Below are positions 32,877 to 40,145 of a stretch of DNA of 40,565 bases, piece after piece. The number at the start of each line of letters is the position of its first letter. The first letter of the stretch is position 1. The translations under genes were made by a program, and so were the position numbers. The notes beneath the pieces are model-generated. The model was not told where the DNA came from. It saw nothing but the letters and a program-made list of their open reading frames with translations, and did no database searches. Origin of the DNA: Desulfobacterales bacterium (GTDB lineage Bacteria > Desulfobacterota > Desulfobacteria > Desulfobacterales > SURF-7); contig JANQFQ010000062.1 of assembly GCA_028277765.1 (NCBI GenBank), forward strand, positions 1-40,565, in the 5' to 3' direction.

Positions 32877-33827
32877 ATGCTTAAAGTACACATTCTTAAT
32901 GTTGGACATGGAGATTGTATTATCAGTGAATTTCCAAGCGGCAGACTTACGGTTGTAGACATTAACCGCTCTCAGCAAATGGATATGGATTCTCTTATGG
33001 AGATTTTGGCGCTAATGGATCCATCAAAAGCGTCACTAAACCGAATTTTGCATAATATGGGTTTGATGGATTATCATTCGTTAATTGAAAGTGCTGGATA
33101 TTATATCCAACTTACAGACCCCATTTCCTATATTTATCAATTATCCCGCAACCGTTATAATATTTTTAGTTTTATTTCCACACACCCGCATATGGACCAC
33201 CTGACAGGCCTTTTTGATCTTTATCAAACAATTAAAATGGCAAATGCATGGGTATTGCCGAATTCGTTCACGCAACACCTTTCACGACTGAGTGAAACCC
33301 AGAAAGCGGACTGGGAACTTTATAAATTTTTACGGGACGGCAAACAAAGCACCATTAAAGTGATAACTCCTTTGGCTGGTGATATGAACAACTTCTGGGC
33401 AGATGAAGGGATAAAGATTTTAGCGCCAAACCAGATTCTTTTAAATACAGCTGATAATAATAATGATGCAAACAGTATGAGTTATGTCCTATTGATAAAA
33501 TACGGCTATTCAAAAATTATCCTCGGCGGTGATGCTGAAGAGGTAACATGGAAATATATTGTTGAAAACTTCAAAGATGAAATTGAAAATATCCATCTCC
33601 TAAAAGCCTCTCATCATGGAAGAGATCGCGGGTATTATCAGCCGGCTGTCAAACTCATGAGCCCGGCATATACAGTTGTCTCAGTCGGAAAGCAGCCAAA
33701 AAACGATGATTCAAACAAATACAGGCAGTACAGCGATCATGTTGTCAGCACACGCTGGCATGGAACAATGGTATTCGAACTAGATAAATTTGGACATATA
33801 AACTTTCTACCGGAGCATGAGAGATGA
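32877..33827 (+). CDS. ComEC/Rec2-type MBL-fold hydrolase, divergent from the R-M operon
   Basis: 316 residues, ATG 32877, ribosome binding site AGGAAAAG. The N-terminus MLKVHILNVGHGDCIISEFPSG is the ComEC-type MBL signature ('v.f.dVGqGD'). Motif HxHxDH is STHPHMDHLTGL (about residues 101-112). Asp ligand in IILGGDAEEVTW and the late LLKASHHGRDRGYY complete the pattern. No membrane segments: it is the soluble MBL domain only. ComEC MBL domains are proposed nucleases that degrade one strand of incoming DNA, so a role in defence is plausible beside an R-M system. Regulation appears to be shared via three palindromes. The substrate is unproven. Confidence 0.82.
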   Translation: MLKVHILNVGHGDCIISEFPSGRLTVVDINRSQQMDMDSLMEILALMDPSKASLNRILHNMGLMDYHSLIESAGYYIQLTDPISYIYQLSRNRYNIFSFISTHPHMDHLTGLFDLYQTIKMANAWVLPNSFTQHLSRLSETQKADWELYKFLRDGKQSTIKVITPLAGDMNNFWADEGIKILAPNQILLNTADNNNDANSMSYVLLIKYGYSKIILGGDAEEVTWKYIVENFKDEIENIHLLKASHHGRDRGYYQPAVKLMSPAYTVVSVGKQPKNDDSNKYRQYSDHVVSTRWHGTMVFELDKFGHINFLPEHER

Positions 33828-33985
33828 TTTCGTAATAAAAATCTCCTAACTTTTCAAAAGATTGAAAATGATAATCATATAGACAGCATCTATCACAATC
33901 GTTAAGCCCATTGATTATATCTATTGGACATATTGTTATTGTATATGATATTTTATATAATCTTTTAATATAGGCATTAACGATT

Positions 33986-35074
33986 ATGGATGATAACGAA
34001 AAAATATTACTGACAAAGACCGTTAAATGCGCGGGTTGAGCTTCTAAGCTGCCTCCAGGGGACCTGGACAGAGCATTGCGGGGATTTGAATTTCCTACTG
34101 ATTCAAATGTTATTATCGGGCTGGACCATGCTGACGACGCGGGCGTTTACAAAATAACTGATGACATCGCCATGATCCAGTCGGTTGATTTCTTCACGCC
34201 TGTTGTGGACGATCCGTTCAGTTTCGGCCAGATAGCTGCCGCCAACGCATTAAGTGACATTTATGCCATGGGCGGTGTGCCGAAAACCGCCATGAACCTC
34301 GTTGCCTTTCCTGCAAAGAACGAAGACGGATCCGTGCTCCGAAAAGTTCTTGATAGGGGTATGGACATGTCCGTACTCCGCAGTATTCTTGAAGGGGGTA
34401 TGGACAAGATGAAAGAAGCTGGGGTTGTTCTTATGGGGGGCCACAGCATTGCGGACAAAGAATTGAAATACGGTCTTTCAGTCACAGGTTTTATCCATCC
34501 TGACAAGGTTCTCTCAAAAAAGACCATCAAGCCCGGGGACAGTCTTGTACTTACCAAGCCGATCGGAACAGGCATTATCAATACCGCCATGAAAAAAGGT
34601 GTTGTACCGGACAATACCGTTGAAAGTGTGACCGCTGTCATGGCAACCTTAAACAAAACCGTAGCAGAAGTAATGGCTGACCACCCTGTCCTTGCCTGCA
34701 CCGATATAACCGGCTTCGGCCTTCTCGGCCATCTTGCTGAAATGGTAACAGGATCGGACACAGGAATTGAAATCTTTGCTGAAAAGGTTCCTGTATTTGA
34801 AGGAACGCGGGAATACGCTGAAAAAGGCTTGGTGCCAGGGGGGACTAAAAAAACCAGAGCGTTCAGGGAAAAAGACGTTATCTTTTCCCCTTCAATCGAT
34901 CCCATTATGCAGGACATACTGTTTGATCCTCAGACATCCGGAGGCCTTCTGATATGTGTTGAAAATAACATGGATCACCGGCTGGTTGATGAGTTGCGGC
35001 AAAAAGGTGTAGAATCAGCCACTGTCATAGGAAAGACGGTTTCTGAACCGAAAAATAAAATAGTAGTGATTTAA
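33986..35074 (+). CDS. selD: Selenide, water dikinase SelD, itself with selenocysteine (Sec18)
   Basis: 362 residues from ATG 33986; a shorter call from 34076 would miss the catalytic end. Codon 18 is TGA (34037-34039) in KCAG-U-ASKLPPGDL, where SelD proteins carry the catalytic Cys or Sec. The next motifs are clear: DDAGVYKI, AANALSDIYAMGGVPKTAMNL, GGHSI, CTDITGFGLLGHLAEM, and FDPQTSGGLLI. It makes selenophosphate from selenide and ATP for tRNA-Sec charging. A 13-residue tandem duplication (residues 115-140) explains the slightly long size. An upstream AT-rich region holds a TATATAAT at about 33954-33961, a possible -10. Confidence 0.93.
34054..34068 (+). promoter_or_regulatory. Bacterial SECIS-like hairpin of selD
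   Basis: TCCAGG (34054-34059) pairs perfectly with CCTGGA (34063-34068) around a GGA loop. The stem starts 15 bases past the TGA, the same offset as in the peroxiredoxin-like gene, and guanines sit at the loop. Confidence 0.72.
34328..34405 (+). repeat. 39-bp in-frame tandem duplication inside selD
   Basis: Units 34328-34366 and 34367-34405 encode GSVLRKVLDRGMD and MSVLRSILEGGMD. About 28 of 39 bases agree by eye. Other SelD proteins have one such segment between the NL.xFP region and the GGHSI motif. Confidence 0.8.
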
Positions 35075-35101
35075 TCTCTCCCCAAAGCAGCTAATTTAAT
35101 T

Positions 35102-35794
35102 TTATAACGAAACCTTAAAAAGATATATCAATAAATAGTAAATTCCTACTGCAATGAAAATAACAGCTGTGATCCGCCTGGCCCAAAATTCAAACGTTGT
35201 AATGTTATTGAGTGCCTTCCCAGCATGCTGAGCACTTATACCCATAATCATGGCAATCACAAATATGGGAAGGCTGGTGCCGATTCCATAAATTGACGGA
35301 AAAAGAAATTCAGAATGGTGTTTTACGGCTAAGGGAATAAAACTGCCGAAGAAAAGCGCAGCTGAAACAGGGCAAAAAGAAAGAGCAAAAATAATACCGA
35401 GCAGTCCCGCCCCCAACAGACTCCCTTTTTCTGCTAACCTATTGAGCTTTTCCTGGGGGAGTATATCGGGCAGGTAAAAGGGGATCACCTCCAGTAATAG
35501 TATGCCTGTTATCAACAATACAGGCCCCAGAAACTTATTCATATGTTCCTGTAAAAAAAAGGATACATTCGGGATAGATAAAAGCCCAGCAATAATGATG
35601 AAGCTTAAGCCAATGTAGGCTATCATTCTACCGAGGGTATAAAAGATACCTGACAGAACCACCTTCCTGCTGCTCTCCACATGTTTTCCGATATATGAAA
35701 TCGCAGCAATATTTGTCGCCAAAGGACATGGACTGACTGACGTTAAGATACCGAGCCAGAAAGCTGACACTGCACCAGGGAGTATTGAATCCAT
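35102..35794 (-). CDS. ArsG/CcdA-like membrane transporter
   Basis: 230 residues, about six membrane helices. Paired Cys-Pro motifs in helix 1 (TSVSPCPLATNIAAISYIG) and helix 4 (FALSFCPVSAALFFG) mark the DsbD/CcdA/ArsG superfamily, which passes thiol electrons across the membrane or exports small molecules. ArsG proteins are annotated as aromatic arsenical permeases in arsEFG clusters, and the gene order here (ArsE-, ArsF-, ArsG-like) matches. The start codon overlaps the arsF-like stop (TAATG). Arsenical export is only one of the possible roles. Last gene of the operon. Confidence 0.8.
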   Translation of the reverse strand: MDSILPGAVSAFWLGILTSVSPCPLATNIAAISYIGKHVESSRKVVLSGIFYTLGRMIAYIGLSFIIIAGLLSIPNVSFFLQEHMNKFLGPVLLITGILLLEVIPFYLPDILPQEKLNRLAEKGSLLGAGLLGIIFALSFCPVSAALFFGSFIPLAVKHHSEFLFPSIYGIGTSLPIFVIAMIMGISAQHAGKALNNITTFEFWARRITAVIFIAVGIYYLLIYLFKVSL

Positions 35795-36309
35795 TATTTT
35801 TCTTTTAAATATTTTTTTAGTTCATCCCGGATGTATTGCTTAAAATCATCTTCCTTACGAACCTTCTGCCAGATCTGATCAAGGTTTTTCCAGCCTGACC
35901 GTTTATTGTCTATTATTTCAACAAGCACAATCGCTTTTGTGTATAAATTAAACTCTTTTATAAAATGTTTATTTTCATTTTTATCAATATTAACCGGCTT
36001 CCACTCCAGAGATCCGTTTCCGAGTTCGATTTGAAAATTTTCCTGGATAACCTTTTGGGTCAAGGTCTCAAACTTTTTACATGTAAAGCATCTTCTCGTG
36101 CTGTGAAAATAATAGGCTATAATTTTTCGTGATAATGGTTTTTTATTTACAACCTTGTTTCTATCATCTTTTTGAATAGTAGTCGCAGACAGCCCGTTTT
36201 CATTTTCAGCTTCAACAGCAGCAACCGGTTGTGGCTGAAAAAACAGTATAATGACCGTCAACAAAACAATAAAAAAGAAATTAACCATACCTGTTATTTT
36301 ATATTTCAA
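35794..36309 (-). CDS. ArsF-like exported thioredoxin-fold protein
   Basis: 171 residues. N-terminal signal segment (VNFFFIVLLTVIILFFQPQPVAA, about residues 9-31), probably cleaved or serving as an anchor. The thioredoxin-like domain starts at KIIAYYFHSTRRCFTCKKFE with CxxC at Cys74/Cys77, as in nitrophenyl/aminoarsenical ArsF-family proteins. Charged C-terminal helix (KKYLKEK). Predicted periplasmic or outer face partner of the ArsG-like protein. It is 25 bases downstream of the ArsE-like gene. Confidence 0.78.
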   Translation of the reverse strand: MKYKITGMVNFFFIVLLTVIILFFQPQPVAAVEAENENGLSATTIQKDDRNKVVNKKPLSRKIIAYYFHSTRRCFTCKKFETLTQKVIQENFQIELGNGSLEWKPVNIDKNENKHFIKEFNLYTKAIVLVEIIDNKRSGWKNLDQIWQKVRKEDDFKQYIRDELKKYLKEK

Positions 36310-36334
36310 AACAAATTCCTCCTCGCTTTATTGA

Positions 36335-36580
36335 CTACTCGCCGAACCATGATATGATATCATCTCTGGTCGGAATTTTTCCGACGATTTTCACTTCACC
36401 TTCTACAACCACAGCCGGTGTTTTCATTATACCGTATTCAGAGATTTCCAACATGTCGGTAACCTTTTCAACATCAGCATTTGCTCCAATGTCTTCAACC
36501 ACCTCTCTGACAACATTTTCGACTTTATTACATTTGGCACACCCCGGACCAAGCACTTTTATCTCCAACCTCTTTTCCAT
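36335..36580 (-). CDS. Small thioredoxin-like protein (ArsE-like, redox-active disulfide)
   Basis: 81 residues. Typical small thioredoxin fold: LEIKVLGPGCAKCNKVENVV with CxxC at Cys14/Cys17, cis-Pro region GIMKTPAVVVEGEVKIVGKIP. Cytoplasmic (no signal). Such proteins are commonly encoded beside CcdA-like transporters and, in arsEFG clusters, are named ArsE. Likely electron donor to the ArsG-like membrane protein. Selenocysteine forms of this family exist; this copy has two Cys and no TGA. Confidence 0.82.
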   Translation of the reverse strand: MEKRLEIKVLGPGCAKCNKVENVVREVVEDIGANADVEKVTDMLEISEYGIMKTPAVVVEGEVKIVGKIPTRDDIISWFGE

Positions 36581-36621
36581 ATATTTTCCCCGGTTATTAA
36601 ATGAAATAAAAAAAACTGTTT

Positions 36622-37110
36622 TTAAAATGAAAACTTACCCGCCATCATATCCGGCCTGGCTGCCATCAGCCTCTTTATCCCCCGCTTTACACCTTCCTGA
36701 AGCGCCTCGTTCTCAAGGTAGTTTTTCCCGGGGCTGGCATATGAAATCAGTATCTTATGATACTCTTCAGCCAACTTTTGATGCCGAGCCATAATCTCTG
36801 CCATAGCTTCAGGAGCCCCCCAGCCAATCCCGCCGGATTCATCATTCAGACTCCACATCAAGCGTCGCATGATGATCCGAGCTGATTCAATATCCTTATC
36901 CGCCAGTTTTGAAACAACGATACCTATTGCTGTTACAGCACGTTGTTTGATCTTGTCATCAGTACTAAACAAAAAAGAGATAAGCGGATTAATAACCTGC
37001 CTTGCAGGAAATTTGCTCATCTCCTTAAAACCATGCTCAGTATCAGCAGCAGAAAGCAGATCCTGAATTATCTTTTTCAGTTTTCTGCCGCTGATCTTTT
37101 CTTCTGTCAT
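36622..37110 (-). CDS. HEAT-like helical protein (DVU0298-like)
   Basis: 162 residues, all-helical by appearance, with HEAT-like pairs ([31 protein letters not shown]) and a conserved-looking patch [26 protein letters not shown], which is the hallmark of the DVU0298-type family in Desulfobacterota. It probably acts as a protein-interaction partner or assembly factor. The ATG overlaps the rubredoxin stop by 4 bases (coupled translation). The true function is not known to me. Confidence 0.72.
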   Translation of the reverse strand: MTEEKISGRKLKKIIQDLLSAADTEHGFKEMSKFPARQVINPLISFLFSTDDKIKQRAVTAIGIVVSKLADKDIESARIIMRRLMWSLNDESGGIGWGAPEAMAEIMARHQKLAEEYHKILISYASPGKNYLENEALQEGVKRGIKRLMAARPDMMAGKFSF

Positions 37111-37277
37111 TGCTTGTTCTCTTTAAATATCACAAAGCAAGACTTGTTAAATCCGCACAAAGGGCATATCCAGTCAGAAGGGACATCGTCGAAAGAAACG
37201 CCGGGCAGGATACCGTTATTCGGATCCCCATCTTCCGGGTCATAAACATAACCGCAAACACATACATACCTATCCAT
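37107..37277 (-). CDS. Rubredoxin with CxC first ligand pair
   Basis: 56 residues from ATG 37277. [17 protein letters not shown]...[23 protein letters not shown] is a rubredoxin, but the first pair is Cys6-x-Cys8 where rubredoxins have Cys-x-x-Cys. The second pair is normal (Cys38, Cys41). DNA at 37255-37277 is unambiguous in the given sequence. It carries one electron on a single Fe, if Fe binding is kept. The gene overlaps both neighbours (8 and 4 bases), so it is firmly within the operon. Compare the canonical rubredoxin at 39926. Confidence 0.85.
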   Translation of the reverse strand: MDRYVCVCGYVYDPEDGDPNNGILPGVSFDDVPSDWICPLCGFNKSCFVIFKENKQ

Positions 37278-38088
37278 AAAGAAAATCTCGCAGCTTTTCA
37301 CTTAAAAACATAATAGATTCAATATCAAGATGCTCGATTATGGTTTCATCAAACTGAAACTTTACCTGAGCCTCAATTCTCTCATCCTTTACCTCATCCC
37401 AGAAAACCACCCTAACCGGAACCTTGGGTAGGGGCTGGAATTGGAGGGCCGCGTCAGCCGTGTCATTTTCCTTGGTTATGTCCTTTCCTCCGATTTTCTC
37501 ACCTGCGGCTATAAGTGTTTCCACCCTCCCCCTGAACCGGTCGATCATCGGTTTTTCAATATGATCCACCATGGATTTCATTTTTGAAACCGTATTCGGG
37601 AATTCCACGAGCCCCTTCCAGTTCCCTGTAGGAAAAGCGCTTCCGCCCTGTGCCATGTGGTTGTATATGAACACTTTTTCCCAGCGCGTGAGTTCGGAAC
37701 CGTCTTTATGATTTATGTCATCATCCGATATAACAATAATACCATTGAAATACGGCAGTTCAAGTGTGGTTTTCCCATCAATATCAATAAGTTCTCCCCC
37801 GATCCGTTCAGGAAGATCTTTAATCTTCATGGAAGAGGCTCTTTCTTTTGCCCACTCAAGGGCGTCCTGGGCCATATCTCGTTTCAGCCATTTGCCTTCA
37901 GCATACTGCGTCTCAAGCTCTTCCATGCATCTTGCTACGGTCTCTTTATCAAGGTGAGGGCAGTTCTCAAGGGGATGTTTTTCAGAAACAACCATGCTGG
38001 CAAAGGCCATACAGGTGGGGAAACCGCAGTCGCCACAATTCGTTTTCGGTAGGATATCCCGATATAGATCAACCACAGATAAAGCCAT
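37270..38088 (-). CDS. 4Fe-4S domain plus DUF3786 protein
   Basis: 272 residues from ATG 38088; TTG two codons earlier is the alternative. The N-terminal iron-sulfur domain [18 protein letters not shown]...NCPHL (Cys18, 21, 26, 43) resembles that of the corrinoid iron-sulfur protein gamma subunit. The remainder matches the DUF3786 pattern ([16 protein letters not shown]...[30 protein letters not shown], and [35 protein letters not shown]). Common in anaerobes with C1/corrinoid metabolism; the exact reaction is unknown. First gene of the six-gene operon with rubredoxin, HEAT-like and ArsE/F/G-like genes. Confidence 0.82.
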   Translation of the reverse strand: MALSVVDLYRDILPKTNCGDCGFPTCMAFASMVVSEKHPLENCPHLDKETVARCMEELETQYAEGKWLKRDMAQDALEWAKERASSMKIKDLPERIGGELIDIDGKTTLELPYFNGIIVISDDDINHKDGSELTRWEKVFIYNHMAQGGSAFPTGNWKGLVEFPNTVSKMKSMVDHIEKPMIDRFRGRVETLIAAGEKIGGKDITKENDTADAALQFQPLPKVPVRVVFWDEVKDERIEAQVKFQFDETIIEHLDIESIMFLSEKLRDFLYG

Positions 38089-38138
38089 AATCAATATATC
38101 TCATAGTTATATAGTACAGTCAATATATCCAAATATTA

Positions 38139-38324
38139 AAATCCGAAATTCGAATATCGAAATCCGAAACAAATTCGAAACAAAAAAATTCAAAATAAAA
38201 AACACCAATCTGATAAATTCATAATACTCAAGTTGTCATTTATAAATCTCGCAACGTTGTTTTGGTCATTTGGGCATTGATGTTTTGATATTGTTTCGAT
38301 TTTCGATATTCGTGCTTCGGATTT
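38139..38324. repeat. Diverged palindromic element related to 19231-19397
   Basis: Left arm 38139-38172 (AAATCCGAAATTCGAATATC...) and the reverse complement of 38291-38324 match at 29 of 34 positions; both resemble the perfect arms at 19 kb. Fills most of the gap between the DUF3786 gene and the ferredoxin gene. Confidence 0.8.
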
Positions 38325-38387
38325 ATTTTCTGGCATGATCTTCTTTCTAATGCTCATAATTATAAAGTTTTGCCCCAAATACATCCT

Positions 38388-38579
38388 CTATGCTTCTTGC
38401 CAGAAAATACAGTCTCCTAAACAGTTTTTTATCACTTCATCCACATCCTCTTCAGGATATTCAACCATTTCAAGGACTTCAACGAATCCAGCATCATTCA
38501 TCCTGAACACTGACGGGCAGTAGTCTGTACATATTTCACACAGGACACAATCGCTCAATTCAATAACTGGTTTTTTCAT
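38388..38579 (-). CDS. Small ferredoxin
   Basis: 63 residues. Cluster motif CVLCEICTDYCPSVF (Cys11, 14, 17, 21) and a later NCLGDCIF (Cys53, 57). This fits single-cluster ferredoxins of sulfate reducers, in which three Cys of the first motif and the last Cys hold the cluster and the other two can form a disulfide (family knowledge). Very acidic middle (EEDVDEV). It lies 10 bases after fprA on the same strand, so it is probably co-transcribed as an electron partner. Confidence 0.88.
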   Translation of the reverse strand: MKKPVIELSDCVLCEICTDYCPSVFRMNDAGFVEVLEMVEYPEEDVDEVIKNCLGDCIFWQEA

Positions 38580-38589
38580 TACCGCACTT

Positions 38590-39780
38590 TTATGATGTCT
38601 CTAGAACAGCCTTTCCAATCTTTCTGCCAAGCGTAACACATGCATCTGCTCCTTGGTCATCCGGGACATATTGTATTCTCAACCCCTCATCCGCCAGATC
38701 AACTTTCATGGCTTCAAACTCTTTGTTTATCAGTTTAACCGACTCTCCGCTCCACCCATAGGAACCAAAAGCGGCCCCTATCTTATTCCGGGGTTTAAGC
38801 CCTTTCATATATGTCAAAAAATCTATTACTGTCGGAAACAGGTTGTTATTCAATGTGGGAGACCCTATCACAATAGCCTTTGCGTCCATCACATCAATCA
38901 TAATATCACTGCGATGCCATTTACGAAGGTTAAACGGTTTTACGTCAACCCCTTCTTCGGCTATACCTTCAGCGATCTTTTCAGCCATCGCCTCTGTGCT
39001 GTGCCACATGGTATCATAAATAACCACAGCCTTTTTTTTCGGCTTATGCCCGCTCCATTTCACATAAGCTTCAATTATTTTCGCCGGATCTTTTCTCCAT
39101 ATAATTCCATGATCAGGACAGATAATATTAAATTCAAGCCCCAGGTCGGTAACCGTTTCTACGAGCTTTTCAATTTTCATGGTGTAAAGGAGGAGGATAT
39201 TGGCAAAATATTTTTTCGCGTAAGGAAAAACCGCATCGCCGATCTCATCATCAAATTTTTCCGGTCCCGCGTAATGTTGGCCAAAAGCATCACTTGAAAA
39301 AAGAAGCTTGTCTTCCTTAACATAGGTAAACATGCTATCCGGCCAGTGTAACATTTTTGTTTCAAGAAAGGTCAGCGTTCTTTTGCCAAGACTTAATTCT
39401 TCACCATTTTCAACGCCATGGTAATTCCATTTCTGGCTGAAATGAAGAGAGTGGTTTTTAAAACCCATTTTTGAAACATAGAGAGGTTTATCCTCGCCAA
39501 TTTTATGCATCACACGTGGAAGGCCCCCTGAATGGTCCATCTCGGTATGGTTGCTAATCACATAGTCAATCTCCTTAGGATCAATGATGTCAGCTATATT
39601 CTCCAAAAGCTGATCTTCGAATCCTTTTTTAACCGTATCAACAAGGGCGACCTTCTCGTCAACTATCAGATACGCGTTATAGGTTGTGCCGTTTTCCGTT
39701 GAATACCCGTGAAAATCCCTTATATTCCAGTCAACAACACCGACATTAAAAATTCCTGATGCCACTTCGATCGGTTTCAT
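38590..39780 (-). CDS. Flavodiiron protein (A-type, FprA-like)
   Basis: 396 residues. MBL-like diiron domain with ligands HTEMDHSGGLP (His-x-Glu-x-Asp-His, about residues 78-88), LHWPDSMF, SSDAFGQH and CPDHGIIW. C-terminal flavodoxin domain (about 250-396) with FMN loops YDTMWHSTEAMAEKI, GSPTLNNNLFP and GSYGWSGE. Class A form: no fused rubredoxin, which matches a separate rubredoxin gene just upstream (39926-40087). It reduces oxygen or NO to water or N2O in the cytoplasm of anaerobes. A 20-bp inverted repeat lies in the leader. Confidence 0.95.
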   Translation of the reverse strand: MKPIEVASGIFNVGVVDWNIRDFHGYSTENGTTYNAYLIVDEKVALVDTVKKGFEDQLLENIADIIDPKEIDYVISNHTEMDHSGGLPRVMHKIGEDKPLYVSKMGFKNHSLHFSQKWNYHGVENGEELSLGKRTLTFLETKMLHWPDSMFTYVKEDKLLFSSDAFGQHYAGPEKFDDEIGDAVFPYAKKYFANILLLYTMKIEKLVETVTDLGLEFNIICPDHGIIWRKDPAKIIEAYVKWSGHKPKKKAVVIYDTMWHSTEAMAEKIAEGIAEEGVDVKPFNLRKWHRSDIMIDVMDAKAIVIGSPTLNNNLFPTVIDFLTYMKGLKPRNKIGAAFGSYGWSGESVKLINKEFEAMKVDLADEGLRIQYVPDDQGADACVTLGRKIGKAVLETS

Positions 39781-39814
39781 CTCAACACCTCTCTTTTTAA
39801 GTGACTTAAGTTTT

Positions 39815-39906
39815 AAGTTACAAGTGCCTTAAGTTAAAGTATTCTGCCAATTTTTATATAAAAAAACAGAGCGAAGCGATACATTCACTTAAGGCACTTG
39901 TAACTT
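39815..39906. repeat. 20-bp perfect inverted repeat between rubredoxin and flavodiiron genes
   Basis: AAGTTACAAGTGCCTTAAGT (39815-39834) is the exact reverse complement of 39887-39906. A 52-base interior includes GCGAAGC. Might form a hairpin that reduces read-through from rubredoxin into fprA, or be a mobile repeat. Confidence 0.8.
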
Positions 39907-39925
39907 GTAACTTTAGGCACTATGT

Positions 39926-40087
39926 TTACGCTTCTACAGAAAAATCATCTTTTGAAGCCCCACATGTGGGGCATACCCAATCATCCGGGATCTCTTCAAA
40001 AGCAGTCCCTTGTAAAACATCATTGTCAATGTCACCATGACCTGGATTATAAATATAACCGCAGACATTACATACGTAATTATCCAT
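39926..40087 (-). CDS. Rubredoxin (canonical)
   Basis: 53 residues from ATG 40087, with AGGGGG upstream. [19 protein letters not shown]...[11 protein letters not shown] gives the usual CxxC (Cys6, Cys9) and CxxC (Cys39, Cys42) iron ligands. Cytoplasmic one-electron carrier, the standard reductant of flavodiiron proteins. Next to fprA, so very probably its partner. Normal length. Confidence 0.95.
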   Translation of the reverse strand: MDNYVCNVCGYIYNPGHGDIDNDVLQGTAFEEIPDDWVCPTCGASKDDFSVEA

Positions 40088-40145
40088 TTTTCCCCCTGAA
40101 AAGTTGAGAGTCAATCCCCCAATTCCGTCAAGAAGTATCTAGTTT

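Noticed and set aside
34261..34917. Open frame of 218 codons on the minus strand
   Set aside because: It lies opposite selD and has no family features.
36335..36580. A third selenoprotein in the small thioredoxin-like gene
   Set aside because: Both CxxC positions are encoded as Cys and there is no in-frame TGA.
37994..38224. Small gene with Arg-Asn-Ser-Asn repeats
   Set aside because: It is a translation of the palindromic repeat element; the same pattern appears from the element at 19 kb.
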